A DNA stretch of 64,000 nt, taken from Ariolimax columbianus. Lineage: Eukaryota; Mollusca; Gastropoda; Stylommatophora; Arionidae. The notes beneath the pieces were generated by a model. It was not told where the DNA came from. It worked only from the letters and a program-made list of their open reading frames with translations, and made no database searches. Each line of letters begins with the position of its first letter. The first letter of the stretch is position 1. The stretch covers positions 24,818,752 to 24,882,751 of the forward strand of contig JAVGWX010000025.1 of NCBI GenBank assembly GCA_036924085.1. Direction: 5' to 3'. Positions 30,766 through 43,409 of the stretch are shown here, piece by piece. Position numbers and translations under genes: made by a program.

Positions 30766-32727
30766 CTTCTTCTTCTTCTTCGTACGCAGTCAGACAGTAA
30801 CCATTATTTTTTCGAGAAAAGCGGCGGTCATCCTGAGGCTGTCGCCACTGCCATAGAGCTTGTCTTGCAGTTCCACTGGTGATGGCCACATCTGCTCTCT
30901 CTGATCCTCGTATGTCGGGCAGTTCTGCAGCAGATGTTCAGCGGTCATTTTACCGGTACCGCACGGGTATTCGTCGGTACTACCTATCTTCAATTTGTTG
31001 AATAGGTGGTACCTCAGTCTATTGTGGCCAGTGCGAAGTCTGAAGACAACGACCTGCTCTCTTCTGTTCAACTGGTAATAAGCATCGTTTTTGGTGTAAC
31101 CAGTATGTTCGGTTTCCCATTTGGTTGGTCATGTATCTGGCTTTGATAAGCTGTTGTGACTCTTCGTACATCATACTAGTATCTGTTTGTGGTAGTCTTG
31201 CACCTTCTTTTGCCAGTCTGTCTGCCTCCTCGTTGCCTTGGATGTTGCAGTGTGATGGGACCCACTGTACCACTACCCTTTTTGGTGCGGACTGCTGGCA
31301 CAGTTTGCAGAGTGCTGCTCTTAAGTCATTAAGCTCAGTGTTTTTCTGGCTTGTTAGCGCTGTGACTACGGCGAGAGCATCTGTAAGCAGGACTATATGG
31401 CTTTCATTTTCTTTATGTGTCACCATTTCTTCCACTGCCGCCCTCAGTGCCTCTGCCTCCGCTCTGAAATTGCTTGTGTACTTACCAGTAGCGAATGACA
31501 GTGTTATTTTTCTGCCATTTGGTAGGTTCAGGAATGCTCCTCTGCCTCCGCTCTGAAATTGCTTGTGTACTTACCAGTAGCGAATGACAGTGTTATTTTT
31601 CTGCCATTTGGTAGGTTCAGGAATGCTCCTGCCCCTCTGTTCTGTGTAGTGTTTGTTACAGAACCGTCGGAGTATGCATGGGTCCAGTCCATGCTTGGGT
31701 AGTTTTCCGATATAAAGCTTAGGGTAGTATCTCTCCTTTCTTTTTCAGTCTGGCCGTTTTTGTTTCCAATAACTGGTATATTTTCTGCCACCTCTGGAAA
31801 TATATCCTGCCTCCAGGTAGGTTTTCGTACAGTAGTGATGGGTTTTGGTGTTGTTAGTGCGTTTATGGGATCTTCGTGCATCTTTGCTTTGGCTATTTCT
31901 GCAAAGTTTCTCCGCTTTAGTTTCCCATTTCCCAAATTGTTTAGTCTCTGGTGCATTGGATGGTCGGTCAGTCTTCAGAGTTTCTCTGACTGCAGCTGGG
32001 CTCTGCAGTCTCTTCTATCGGTCATGGATTGCAGTTTTGTAATCTTTTCAAGTTCTACAATTGGCGTTGACTTCATGCCTCCTGTTATAACTCTCATGGC
32101 TTGGTTTTGAAGTTTGCTAACTTTATCGAAGTTCGCCTTTGCTGCTGTTGTCCATGCCGCAATGCCATACTCGAGAACTGGTCTCACTCTTCCAGTGTAC
32201 AGTTTCTTTAGTATGCTTTCATCTGCTCCCCAGCTTGTGCCAGCAAGTTTCCTCATGATTGCCATTCTTTCTCTGGCTCTCATTCGGTTTCTCTCGATCT
32301 GACTTTTCCATGTCATGCGCCGATCAAATGTGACTCCCAGATAGTTTGGGTTGTCGTTTGGCTGCAAGAATTTGCCATTTAAACTTAACTTGGTATTTTG
32401 GGGTTTGATTGAAAGCGAGAATATTGTTCATGTGGTTTTCTCCTCGTTTATTTTGACCAGCCATGAGTTCGCCCAATCTTCCAGCGATGTTAGGGCCTGC
32501 TGCATCCGATTTCTTGCTATGGTGAGATTCTTTTCAGAGGTCCACATAGCCAGATCGTCTGCAAACATTGAGCTATGGACTCTTCTTGGTATATTCTCTG
32601 TAATGTCGTTTAAATACACCAGGAAGAGTGTGGGTGACAGTACTCCCCCTTGGGGTACTCCCTGCTCGAGTGTCACCTTTCTGCTCATCTGTCCTTGTAC
32701 TTGGACTCTGGCCGTTCTGTTTTTGAG
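30766..32727 (-). mobile_element. I-group LINE (RT plus RNase H), 5'-truncated, inserted in minisatellite
   Basis: GCTCCATACATTT at 30753-30765 and 32728-32740 flanks the insert, and array units lie on both sides. On the - strand: LEQGVPQGGVLSPTLFLVYL and SSMFADDLAMWTSEKNL (intact FADD, 32690-32430); NPNYLGVTFDRRMTWKSQIE; LYTGRVRPVLEYGIAAWTTA; RNase H AYSDGSVTNTTQNRGAGAFL, HIVLLTDALAVVTALTSQKN and VVVQWVPSHCNIQGNEEADR; and C-terminal YPCGTGKMTAEHLLQNCPTY. The tail is TGCGTACGAAGAAG with repeated GAA. An 89-bp tandem duplication (31451-31628) disrupts RNase H, and some frames shift. Confidence 0.93.
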
Positions 32728-33413
32728 GCTCCATACATTTGACTCTAAGATGTAGGCAAGCTTCCTACATACATTTGACTCTAATCTGTAGGCAAACTTC
32801 CTACATACATTTGACTCTAAGCTGTAGGCAAGCTTCCTACATACATTTGACTCTAAGCTGTAGGCAAGCTTGCTCCATACATTTGACTCTAAGCTGTAGG
32901 GAAGCTTCCTACATACATTTGACTCTAAGCTGTAGGCAAACTTCCTACATACATTTGACTCTAAGCTGTAGGCAAGTTTGCTTCATAAATTTAACTCTAA
33001 GCTGTAGGCAAACTTCCTACATACATTTGACTCTAAGCTGCAGGCAAACTTCCTACATACATTTGACTCTAAGCTGTAGGCAAGCTCGCTCCATACATTT
33101 GACTCTAAGCTGTAGGCAAGCTTGCTCCATACATTTGATTCTAAGCTGTAGGCAAGCTTGCTCCATACATTTGACTCTAAGCTGTAGGCAAGCTTGCTCC
33201 ATACATTTGACTCTAAGCTGTAGGCAAGCTTGCTCCATACATTTGACTCTAAGCTGTAGGCAAGCTTGCTCCATACATTTGACTCTAAGCTGTAGGCAAA
33301 CTTGCTCCATACATTTGACTCTAAGCTGCAGGCAAACTTCCTGCATACATTTGACTCTAAGCTGCAGGCAAACTTCCTACATACATTTGACTTTAAGCTG
33401 CATACATTTGACT
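32728..33413. repeat. 36-bp minisatellite, right part, about 19 copies
   Basis: Same unit as 30380-30765. Both strands have long open frames here as an artefact. It ends by running into a CR1 fragment at 33437. Confidence 0.95.
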
Positions 33414-33436
33414 TTAAGTTACAATCAAGCTTGCCT

Positions 33437-34330
33437 GTAGATTTGGACATTAATATAGGATCCATGATTGAAAAATTTGCGGACGACACAAAACTATGTA
33501 GGAGTGTCTCATCTATAGCAGAAGTAGATTTATTGAGGTCGGATTTAAATGAAATTCGAGATTGGTCTGTGAGATGGCAAATGCAGTTTAATGTAGATAA
33601 ATGTACAGTCATCCACATGGGTAGATCCAATATGGAACATAATTACAGAATGGGCAAGAAGGATAGATAAGGAAAGGGACCTAGGGGTTATAATAGAGCA
33701 TACAGGTAAAGTGAGTAGGCAAGTCCAGATAGCAGTGAATAAGGCATATGCAATATTAGGTATGATAAAAAGAAATATTAAACCTAGGAGGTGATAGTCA
33801 AACTGTATGAAGCATTAGTTAGCCCTACATTGGAGTACTGTGGAGTCCTTATGGTAGAAGAGATATGCATTTGTTGAAAAGGATTCAAAGAAGAGCAACA
33901 AAACTGATAGTGGGATTCAAGAATTACAGTAAGAGGAAAGACCCAGCATTACCGGCCTACAATGCCTCGAAGAGAGAAGAATTTGAGGAGACAATACAGG
34001 ATTATAAGATAATCACAGAAAAGGTTAAATTAGACTATAACAAAGTTTTCTCAAAATGCAACCACCAATGAGAACAAAAGGGCACAGATAAATTAGCTAA
34101 AGAAAGGTCCAGATTGGATATTAGGAAATATTTGGTGAATGGTGAATTATTTGAGTGGTGAATGCTTGGAATGCATTACCCCAAGAGATAGTGGAGGCAG
34201 AGACAATTAATGCATTTAAGAATAGATTGTATATGCATAGCTTTTAGAGCAGCGTAATGCAAATGTAACTGGTTGTCTACAGACTCTGATGAGTCTTCTA
34301 AACCAGTATAAAAAACATTAAGTTGCTCGA
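33437..34330 (+). mobile_element. CR1 LINE fragment (RT end to 3' UTR)
   Basis: Begins at DLDINIGSMIEKFADDTKLC (catalytic FADD intact), then RDWSVRWQMQFNVDKCTVIH and MGRSNMEHNYRMG, and continues in broken frames through VNAWNALPQEIVEAETINAF to the 3' UTR hairpin at 34269-34306. 5'-truncated and decayed; same family as 48720-53620. Confidence 0.9.
34269..34306 (+). other. CR1 3' UTR stem-loop
   Basis: CTGGTT...AACCAG outer stem and AGACTC-TGAT-GAGTCT inner stem, identical in its core to 15629-15667. Confidence 0.6.
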
Positions 34331-34432
34331 TACGTTTCCTTAGGCTGCTTAACTTATAATGAGACAACAACAATATTTGATACTATTAGCACAACATTTC
34401 ATGTTTCTCTGAGTTCTGCAAGTGCTTGTTGC

Positions 34433-35568
<1,136 letters not shown>

Positions 35569-36043
35569 ATAAAAGGCGAGAGTCTTTCACCTTCTATGAT
35601 GCCCTTCTGCCAATTGTCACCATATCCTCCCACCACTCATTTCCAATCCAAGTTTTGCACTTCATATAGTCTCATCTGGCTCCACTTCCAAGTATATCTC
35701 AGTCTAGACACGAAACAAACTTTGTTCTATTCAAGTTTTACCAAATGGAAAACGGCGTCTGTCTGCTGTATGAAGATGAGAAACATCAGAAGTACAAAGA
35801 TGGCAGCGTGAACCCCAGACAGACTTGACTAATCTATTGCTTTTGTTGCTGCTATATTTATCTATTTATAGTATTTTGTTCGTTTGAGAACTGTTTTAAA
35901 TGATTGTCATATTAGAAACTAGTGTCTCCAGACAAGACATTAGGAAACAAAATTTCTAACTGATAAATTTGAGGACATTAGCACAATTCTATATTTACTA
36001 TAAACATTTAGTTAATTGAAAATAGGAAATTGGCAGAAATAAA
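35569..36043 (+). other. Probable 3' UTR with polyadenylation signal
   Basis: Non-repetitive sequence after the stop, with AATAAA at 36038-36043. Another AATAAA (35568-35573) overlaps the last base of the stop codon and is too close to be the likely end. Later AATAAA motifs (near 36958 and 37837) could serve longer transcripts. Confidence 0.5.
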
Positions 36044-36984
36044 ACAGACTAACAAGTTAACAACATTGATATATTTTATTATTTCACAATGTATGGGGCA
36101 CACATACAGAAGAGGCCAGCAAATATTTGCTGGTCAAGTTGTAAGTAGAGCTTGTTGATTCAGGATTTACTGCAACCTTTTGTTTCTGAAGATCTGATTA
36201 CCGTGTTTGATTAAGATTAGAAAGAGCTTAATGTCAAAATGGTGAAAACAGGTTGATTGGGTGGGGTCAAGTACATGACACTTTCTTACAAGAGGAAGCT
36301 GGCGATGGATTGATTGTATTGTAATAGTGGTTGTCATGTGTGAAGTTCCTCACTCTTCACTCTTATGTAAATGTATGTGTATGCGCATATATATATTGTG
36401 TGTGTGTGATGAGCAGTTGGGGAATGTACAGGATATGAACTGTCCAGGCAGAACAATCTCTTGCTCCAACATATTCTTTGCTTAAAGGACCCAGTGAATT
36501 TTCAGATATTTGTGTACTTGTTTAGGAAGAAGGTTTCACATGATCAGAATTTAGATGAGGAATAAAGGGCATGCAGTCACAAGCCTGCCAGTGTGGGTGT
36601 GCTTAAGTCATTCAATGAGCTGACTATGCTATAGGCTATCTTCATAAATAACATACATCTGGTTTCTCAACATACATGATTAACGCTTTATATCTTCTAC
36701 TATTTTCTGCTTTGCAGGATGACTGTTTATAAACAAATAATATAAATTTCTCTTAAAAATTCATTATAAATTTTAGTATAACAATTGCAAAATTGGTGGC
36801 TGAATATTTGATTTGTATTTATATATACAATGGAGGCTGTTTTTTGTAACATGCAGGTGTAGAAGTTAACATGATAGAAAATAGAATCAATATTTGTGCC
36901 CAATGTTGACAATCCTGAAATGTTTTAAGCATCGAGCTTGACCTGGATTTTCTGGCGAATAAATGACAGCACCTGCTTGTACTG
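36044..36984. other. 3' flank, nothing recognised
   Basis: AT-rich sequence with a short TATATA/TGTGTG run near 36385-36410; no gene seen. Confidence 0.5.
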
Positions 36985-37435
36985 TGTGAAACACACTGTC
37001 CAGGTCAATCACTTCTCCTCCTTGTGAAGCACACTGTCCAGGTCAATCACTTCTCCTTGGGAAACACACTGTCCAGGTCAATCACTTCTCCTCCTTGTGA
37101 AACACACTGTCCAGGTCAATCACTTCTCCTCCTTGTGAAACACACTGTCCAGGTCAATCACTTCTCCTTCTTGTGAAGCACACCTTCTAGGTCAATCACT
37201 TCTCCTCCTTGTGAAACACACTGTCCAGGTCAATCACTTCTCCTCCTTGTGAAACACACTGTCCAGGTCAATCACTTCTCCTCCTTGTGAAACACACTGT
37301 CCAGGTCAATCACTTCTCCTCCTTGTGAAACACACTGTCCAGGTCAATCACTTCTCCTCCTTGTGAAACACACTGTCCAGGTTAATCACTTCTCCTCCTT
37401 GTGAAGCACACCTTCCAGGTCAATCATTTCTCCTC
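36985..37435. repeat. Minisatellite, 38-bp unit, about 11 copies
   Basis: GTGAAACACACTGTCCAGGT plus CAATCACTTCTCCTCCTT. One copy is shortened; two carry CACCTTC in place of CACTGTC. Confidence 0.93.
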
Positions 37436-37925
37436 CTTCAGGAAAACTATCAAAACTAGTTCTGAAAGAAATTATGATATCTGCTACTGCTTTTGGTATT
37501 CCTTGTTCATGTATAAAAGGGTCTGCTCATTTGCCAGCTTTGTAGCTAGAAATGACAGATTTCTGTTACCACAGTGACGGCCAATCGACCACACTGACGA
37601 CTACTCGCTATCTCTTTGATTCCTATTAGACTTCGCAGATGTTGGCACTGAGTTTGTTGCAAATCTGCAGCAAGTAAAAAATTGATTTATCAACAGCCTC
37701 ATTAGAAGTGTTACTGGTAGATATGTGGTTCTGATCTGCTTACTGCCCTCACTAGTGTTGCTGGTAGATCTGATCTACTTACTGCGCTCACTAGTGTTGC
37801 TGGTAGATATATAGTTCTGATCTGCAGTTGAATTTGTAATAAAATAGAGACAAGATCAAACATTCATGTGTGTCTTTTGCTGTTCACATCTGAAGAGGCA
37901 CAGAAGTTAAGGAAATAATCTAGAG
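37436..37925. other. Intergenic, short imperfect repeat only
   Basis: Contains ACTAGTGTTGCTGGTAGAT with flanking TCTGATCT-CTTACTG in two to three imperfect copies (about 37700-37830). Nothing else was recognised. Confidence 0.5.
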
Positions 37926-37929
37926 CCGA

Positions 37930-38590
37930 ACCCCCAGGACAACACTTCTACATCCAACCCACATTTCGTGTCAACCCACCAGGACAACACTTCTACATCC
38001 AACCCACATCTCGTGTCAACCCACCAGGATAACACTTCTACATCCAACCCACATCTCGTGTCAACCCACCAGGACAACACTTCTACATCCGACCCACATC
38101 TCGTGTCAACCCACCAGGACAACACTTCTACATCCAACCCACATCTCGTGTCAACCCACCAGGACAACACTTCTACATCCAACCCACATCTCGTGTTAAC
38201 CCACCAGGACAACACTTCTACATCCAACCCACATCTCGTGTCAACCCACCAGGATAACACTTCTACATCCAACCCACATCTCGTGTCAACCCACCAGGAC
38301 AACACTTCTACATCCAACCCACATCTCATGTTAACCCACCAGGACAACACTTGTACATCCAACCCACATCTCATGTTTACCCACCAGGACAACACTTGTA
38401 CATCCAACCCACATCTCATGTTAACCCACCAGGACAACACTTGTACATCCAACCCACATCTCATGTTAACCCAACAGGACAACACTTGTACATCCAACCC
38501 ACATCTCATGTTAACCCACCAGGACAACACTTGTACATCCAACCCACATCTCATGTTAACCCACCAGGACAACACTTATACATCCCAAAA
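37930..38590. repeat. Minisatellite, 45-bp unit, about 15 copies, two subtypes
   Basis: AACACTTCTACATCCAACCC plus ACATCTCGTGTCAACCCACC and AGGAC. The first eight or nine copies have CTTCTAC and TCGTGTC, the rest CTTGTAC and TCATGTT. Open frames on both strands (over 200 codons) follow from a unit length divisible by three. Confidence 0.95.
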
Positions 38591-39178
38591 ACATGAAACT
38601 TGATATATAAATACCCACAGACATCCCAGAGAATGAATGTTAATGGTTGACATAAAGCAAAACAGGCGAATATTCAGATGCTCAGAAATAAACCAGCATA
38701 TTATAGCTTGTCATGGATGATGAGACACTGCAGGAAATATGTTTTGCTCCTTATGAGGGATGCTCTCAATGTGCAGACTGACTACTCTCAAATGTTTGTG
38801 GACACTGGTATCATCAGACCATCAATGCCAGATCTGCCTTCACAATCATCTAGATCAAATGTTCTCTGAACAATATCCATGGCTCTTGCAGCTATTAAAT
38901 GTTGTTGATGCTAACATTTCATTTGTTTACTAAAAGTCAACAGCTTGCCATGAGCATATAACAAGTTATCATTGAAATCAGTGTCTCCTGTAGTAAAACC
39001 AAAATGGCACCGTTAATAAACCTCTTGTTTGAAATGTCACAAGGGAAAATATCAGTTCTGTGTAGTGGATGTCATGCTGAAAAACAACTATTCACGAATT
39101 TGAAGCACTCATTAATCCATCCGGTGAAGTCTCAAGTCATTGTAGAAGCCAAGAAACAGTGATGGCTACGGATTGGAA
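38591..39178. other. Intergenic, nothing recognised
   Basis: No coding similarity or repeat recognised. Confidence 0.5.
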
Positions 39179-39320
39179 ACAATGGTTATTGAGGAGATTA
39201 CCTGTATATCTCTGCATCAGCATGTATGCTACTCTCTAGTTCATGGCGAGACAATGGTTATTGAGGAGATTACCTGTATATCTCTGCATCAGCATGTATG
39301 CTACTCTCTAGTTCATGGCA
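39179..39320. repeat. 72-bp tandem duplication
   Basis: ACAATGGTTATTGAGGAGAT starts at 39179 and again at 39251, and the copies are nearly identical to GTTCATGGC(A/G)AGA. This could be an early two-copy stage of a minisatellite. Confidence 0.9.
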
Positions 39321-39322
39321 AG

Positions 39323-39807
39323 AGTTGTAGGCGACCATGGATATCCACAACAACCTGTAGTGCTTGTTTTATCAATGTTGTTATAGATTCCTTCCTTCGT
39401 GGCTCTCTTTTATGTCATGATGTTAAACTGTTCCATGTCTTTTATCTTTACGGACATCTATCTCTTTGTTTTCTTCATGATATTTTGTCTGTTGTCACAG
39501 TTTTCATGAATCACTTAGCCCTCCTTGTTGCATGCCCTCTAGGGTCATTATTGATATGTGTAATAAGCTTCCTTTGGGCATTTCTCTCCCTCGGCACATC
39601 TTTATTAGTTTTCTTACCTGTTCATGGGATAGTTAACATTCTCCTGTAAAAGCATGTATTTGATCTTCATTAAGCTTTTCATGTTTTCAATGTATGCACA
39701 TATAGACGACACACAGTAAACCTGCCATTACTGAACTTCACACCGTCTTTTTGGTATTCCTTGTTCAGGGTTTAGTTGTTTGGAGATGTAAGATCCGCTG
39801 CATATTG
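39323..39807. other. Intergenic, nothing recognised
   Basis: A frame from 39173 to 39649 has hydrophobic stretches, but no recognisable family or splice context. Confidence 0.4.
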
Positions 39808-39811
39808 TTAA

Positions 39812-40470
39812 CTCTTTCAGGACTTGATTCTTTTTAGGTTTGGACCAAATTAATTTTCAGCTGTAGCAAAATTTCACTGCATCCCTTTTACAACTGACTA
39901 TTACACACCATAGCATAGAGAAATATAGTACTCATTATATATCATTGTAAAGAAAAATGGGTACAGAAAATGAAAATATCTGTAAATTGCTATTTCATTA
40001 TTTGAAAAAATAATTATGTTTACAAAAATAATAATTTAAAGGGTAGATAATTTATAAGTCAAAATATTGTAACTCACCATCCTTTTTCATTGGACTGAAT
40101 TGTTGATTTCAATTTGTCTGGTAATTTTGCAGAATAGTATCCAAAGTCCCCCCAAACACTGTTTATTTGGTGCATTTATCTCCAAAAATGGTCTAGGAGA
40201 AGCAGTGGGCGTTGCCATTATTTTTTAGGAATCAACAACACAGTTTAGCTACTTCAAAACGCAAATATATCACTTATTCAGTTCCAAAACACGTGTGGCT
40301 CGACTCAAATGTCACGAACGGAAGCTGTTCTAATTCTGGTTGTAATTTTTAAGTAGTTTGGTTAACACAAAACCCGAATCATGACTACACAACAAAATCC
40401 GATTTATCGGTTAATGGTCCTCTGGGGTTTAATTCCGAGTCCGATATATCGGTCATCGGTCCTGAAAGAG
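39812..40470. mobile_element. MITE with TTAA target, piggyBac-type
   Basis: Terminal inverted repeats CTCTTTCAGGAC (39812) and, on the other strand, the same CTCTTTCAGGAC (ending 40470). The left flank is TTAA (39808-39811); the right is TTGA (40471-40474), one substitution away. It is 659 bp long with no coding capacity. Near the right end GATTTATCGG and CGATATATCG repeats occur. Confidence 0.75.
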
Positions 40471-40510
40471 TTGAACAAAATGCTATAATAGTTTAATCTA
40501 ATGAATGAAA

Positions 40511-40870
40511 ATGCAGTCATTATGGATGGTGAGCCAGTCGTTGATGGTAAGCCAATCATTGTGGATGGTCAGCCAGTCATTGTGGATGGTCAGCCAGTCA
40601 TTATGGATGGTAAGCCAGTCATTATGGATGGTCAGCCAGTCATTATGAATGGTCAGCCAGTCATGGATGGTAAGTCAGTTGTTATGGATGGTAAGCCAGT
40701 CATTATGGATGGTAAGCCAGTCGTTATGGATGGTCAGCCAGTCATTATGGATGGTGAGCCAGTCGTTATGGATGGTCAGCCAGTCATTATGGATGGTGAG
40801 CCAGTCGTTATGGATGGTAAGCCGGTCATTGTGGATGGTGAGCCAGTCGTTATGGATGGTAAGCTATATG
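40511..40870. repeat. Minisatellite, 21-bp unit, about 17 copies
   Basis: GTCATTATGGATGGTAAGCCA with variants (GTTATGG, GGTCAGCCA, GGTGAGCCA). It lies 40 bp after the MITE. The frames V-I-M-D-G-K-P and S-Q-S-L-W-M-V are repeat artefacts. Confidence 0.92.
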
Positions 40871-41049
40871 TGAAATGTGCCAGGCATGATTACCTGTCCT
40901 AGTGACTATAACAAACGTATGAAAGGTACATCAGCAGGTGTGGCAGAATTAAACAAAGCAGTTGCTAGGAAGCAAACATGCTTATGTATTTTGGGTCAGA
41001 TGAGTTCTCCGTAGGCATTCAGACATGTGTCATGAGACCACAGATATTG

Positions 41050-41850
41050 TCTGGAGAAAAAAAAACTACTTTGGTTGATCATTGAATCATTTAGTCACTC
41101 TGCCATGATGTCTGAATTGCAGTGAAATCATTGTTCCTTTAAAGATCCGAACAAATGAGTCACATGGTGGCAGATAGGTGTGGCAGGACTTTCTACCTTT
41201 TCCGTGCTAGAACTTCTTACGCACAACATGTGGATGAGCATGGTAGTGCAACAAATGACAGCATGTGAAAGCATGCATTTTGGCTCATTGTTGATGGCTT
41301 TATGCAGCTTGTCCAGTGTGTTCTGGCAGCAGATGGCTTTGATGTTCATGCCATGCTCTTTAACCGTTCATGGTCAACAAAATCAAACCTGTCAGTTAAA
41401 TTTTTTGTGTGCTTTGGTGATCCTGAATGTTCCCATTGCATGTTCGCTGTTTTGCTGCACGGCTCAAAGTGATGGTACCATGATTCACCACCGCCTGCCA
41501 CTACACGTAGCAGAAATAGATCACACTCCACCTCATAACGCAGCAAGTGGTTCAAACTCCAACCCATGCATTCTTCATCTATGGTGGTCTGTCAGAACAT
41601 CCGTGGGACCCATTGTAAACCTTCCAATACTTCACTTTCTTCTGAACCACCATTCGAACTGTTCCAAACACACAGCAAATTTCTCCACAGGTGAATGTAA
41701 GTTCCAACAACACTGCATCAATCTTGATGATGGCTTCTTCTGTCACAACAATATGCGTCTGACATTGCTGCAGATCTTTCGTTAACTCTCGTCCTTCCCT
41801 AAATATTTGCGCTAGGTTCTTCACTGTTGTCTTCACAACACACATGTGTC
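41050..41850 (-). pseudogene. mariner transposase remnant
   Basis: Decayed DD34D transposase on the - strand. It contains CGEICCVFGTV-like and MVVQKKVKYWKVYNG stretches, HHFEPCSKTANMQWEHSGSP (the HHfePeSKrqSmqWrHsgsP block after the first catalytic Asp), and near 41180-41130 THLFGSLKEQ, the hLFgpLKe block that follows the third Asp. The Asp of PcDyHLF reads Val. Stops and shifts are throughout. The long + strand frame at 41180-41785 is antisense to it. Confidence 0.8.
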
Positions 41851-42159
41851 ACCATACACTACCTGCATTCTGATAGGAATATTGACATCCTTCAGCTGTT
41901 AGGAACTAAATAACTGCTCAGTGATCCACTTTGGATGAATTCGATATCACACGACCATGCTGTCAGCAATTTGTAGCGGAGCATGTGCTCACTTGCTTGT
42001 TGGTCTGTGCTTATTACATCAACTTTGATGTCATCATGCGCTCCCTTGTGCCATGCAACTTGGACGGATTTGAATTGATCACATTTATTACACTGGTTTT
42101 TAAAAAAAGAATGAGAATAGAAAGTTATTTTTTTTGTTCAATTTCTTTAGCACCATTTT
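41851..42159. other. Intergenic, nothing recognised
   Basis: No gene or element recognised. Confidence 0.5.
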
Positions 42160-42335
42160 CAACTGCCAGTTTCTAGCTTCCATCAGTAAAGTGCCAGTTT
42201 CTAGCTCCCATCAGTGAAGTGCCCAGCTCCCATCAGTGAAGTGCCAGTTTCTAGCTCCCATCAGTGAAGTGCCCAGCTCCCATCAGTGAAGTGCCAGTTT
42301 CTAGCTCCCATCAGTGAAGTGCCCAGCTCCCATTT
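42160..42335. repeat. Short minisatellite, about 28 and 50 bp composite
   Basis: GTGCCAGTTTCTAGCTCCCA plus TCAGTGAA alternates with GTGCCCAGCTCCCATCAGTGAA. Confidence 0.9.
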
Positions 42336-42505
42336 CTTGTATGGTGCAGCATAACATGAGGTCAGACCACTGAAAACATGTTATCTGTCCACCCATATAG
42401 AAGGAACCTGGGGCAGTCATGAATGAAGTGATGGAAAACTAAACAGTATGCCAAGTTTTAAGAAAGACATAGAGCCAATGTAACAAATTAATTATTCTTC
42501 TCTCG

Positions 42506-42900
42506 TTCGCTTGATAATATTGTCTATATCTGCAGTGTTGTCTCTTGTATCAACTTCACTTGATAATATTGTCTATATCTGCAGTGTTGTCTCTTGTATC
42601 AACTTCACTTGAAGATATTGTCTATATCTGCAGTGTTGTCTCTTGTATCAACTTCACTTGAAAATATTATCTATATCTGCAGTGTTGTCTCTTGTATCAT
42701 CTTCACTTGAAGATATTGTCTATATCTGCAGTGTTGTCTCTTGTATCATCTTCACTTGAAGATATTGTCTATATCTGCAGTGTTGTCTCTTGTATCATCT
42801 TCACTTGAAGATATTGTCTATATCTGCAGTGTTGTCTCTTGTATCATCTTCACTTGAAAATATTGTCTATATCTGCAGTGTTGTCTCTTGTATCAACTTC
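42506..42900 (-). repeat. 49-bp repeat grown from a LINE stop-codon region, 8 copies
   Basis: On the - strand each unit reads GTGAAGTTGATACAAGAGAC and AACACTGCAGATATAGACAA, coding VKLIQETTLQI and a TAG stop, then 13 bp of 3' UTR. The copy next to the LINE ORF is its genuine C-terminus (stop at 42867-42869). Spacing is a regular 49 bp (for example TGCAG at 42531 and 42580). Confidence 0.9.
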
Positions 42901-43060
42901 ACTGTCTTTTGTAGTTCACATACAGGTCGATAAAGTTTCTCTTCCAGTGTTGTTTCTATGGGCCAGTGGGATTGTTTCTGTATATCATATTCGGGGTAGT
43001 TCTGTAGTATGTGCTCTGCTGTCTGGGGTGCCTGTCCGCATGGTTGATTTGCCAATCTTA
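42867..43060 (-). pseudogene. I-group LINE C-terminus
   Basis: The - strand frame reads NQPCGQAPQTAEHILQNYPE, then LEEKLYRPVCELQKTVKLIQ, ETTLQI and a stop. This matches the zinc-knuckle-like CG-x4-QT-EHiLqnCP block after RNase H in I-group LINEs; the last Cys is Tyr. It is only the last 62 codons. Confidence 0.8.
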
Positions 43061-43139
43061 ATTTTTGTGTACATGTGTCTGCTGTGTCGGTTGTGTCCTT
43101 TGTCTGCTCATCTTATGGTAATCGTCTTGTGTTGGTGGC

Positions 43140-43405
43140 TTTCTTATTGATTTGATCATCCTTATCTTCTGTTGGTGATTTTCTGATTTGATTTGATCAT
43201 CCGTATCTTTTGTTTGTGGCTCTCTGGTTGATTTGATCAGACTTATCTTTTGTTAGTGGCTTTCTGATTGATTTAATCATCTGTATCTTTTGTTAGTGGC
43301 TTTCTGATTTATTTGATCATTCTTATCTTTTGTTGTAAGTTTTTCTGATTGATTTGATCATCCTTATCTTCTATTGGTGGCTTTCTGATTGGTTTGATTA
43401 TTAGA
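43140..43405. repeat. Minisatellite, about 48-50 bp unit, about 5 copies
   Basis: TTATCTTTTGTTAGTGGCTT plus TCTGATTGATTTGATCATC recurs about five times with substitutions. Confidence 0.88.
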
Positions 43406-43409
43406 GACA

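Noticed and set aside
39173..39649. 158-codon hydrophobic frame as a membrane protein
   Set aside because: Starts in a 72-bp duplication; the composition follows from T-rich DNA. No family recognised.
40501..40902. 133-codon frame with V-I-M-D-G-K-P repeats
   Set aside because: A 21-bp minisatellite is open in more than one frame.
41180..41785. 201-codon + strand frame as a gene
   Set aside because: Antisense to a mariner transposase remnant.
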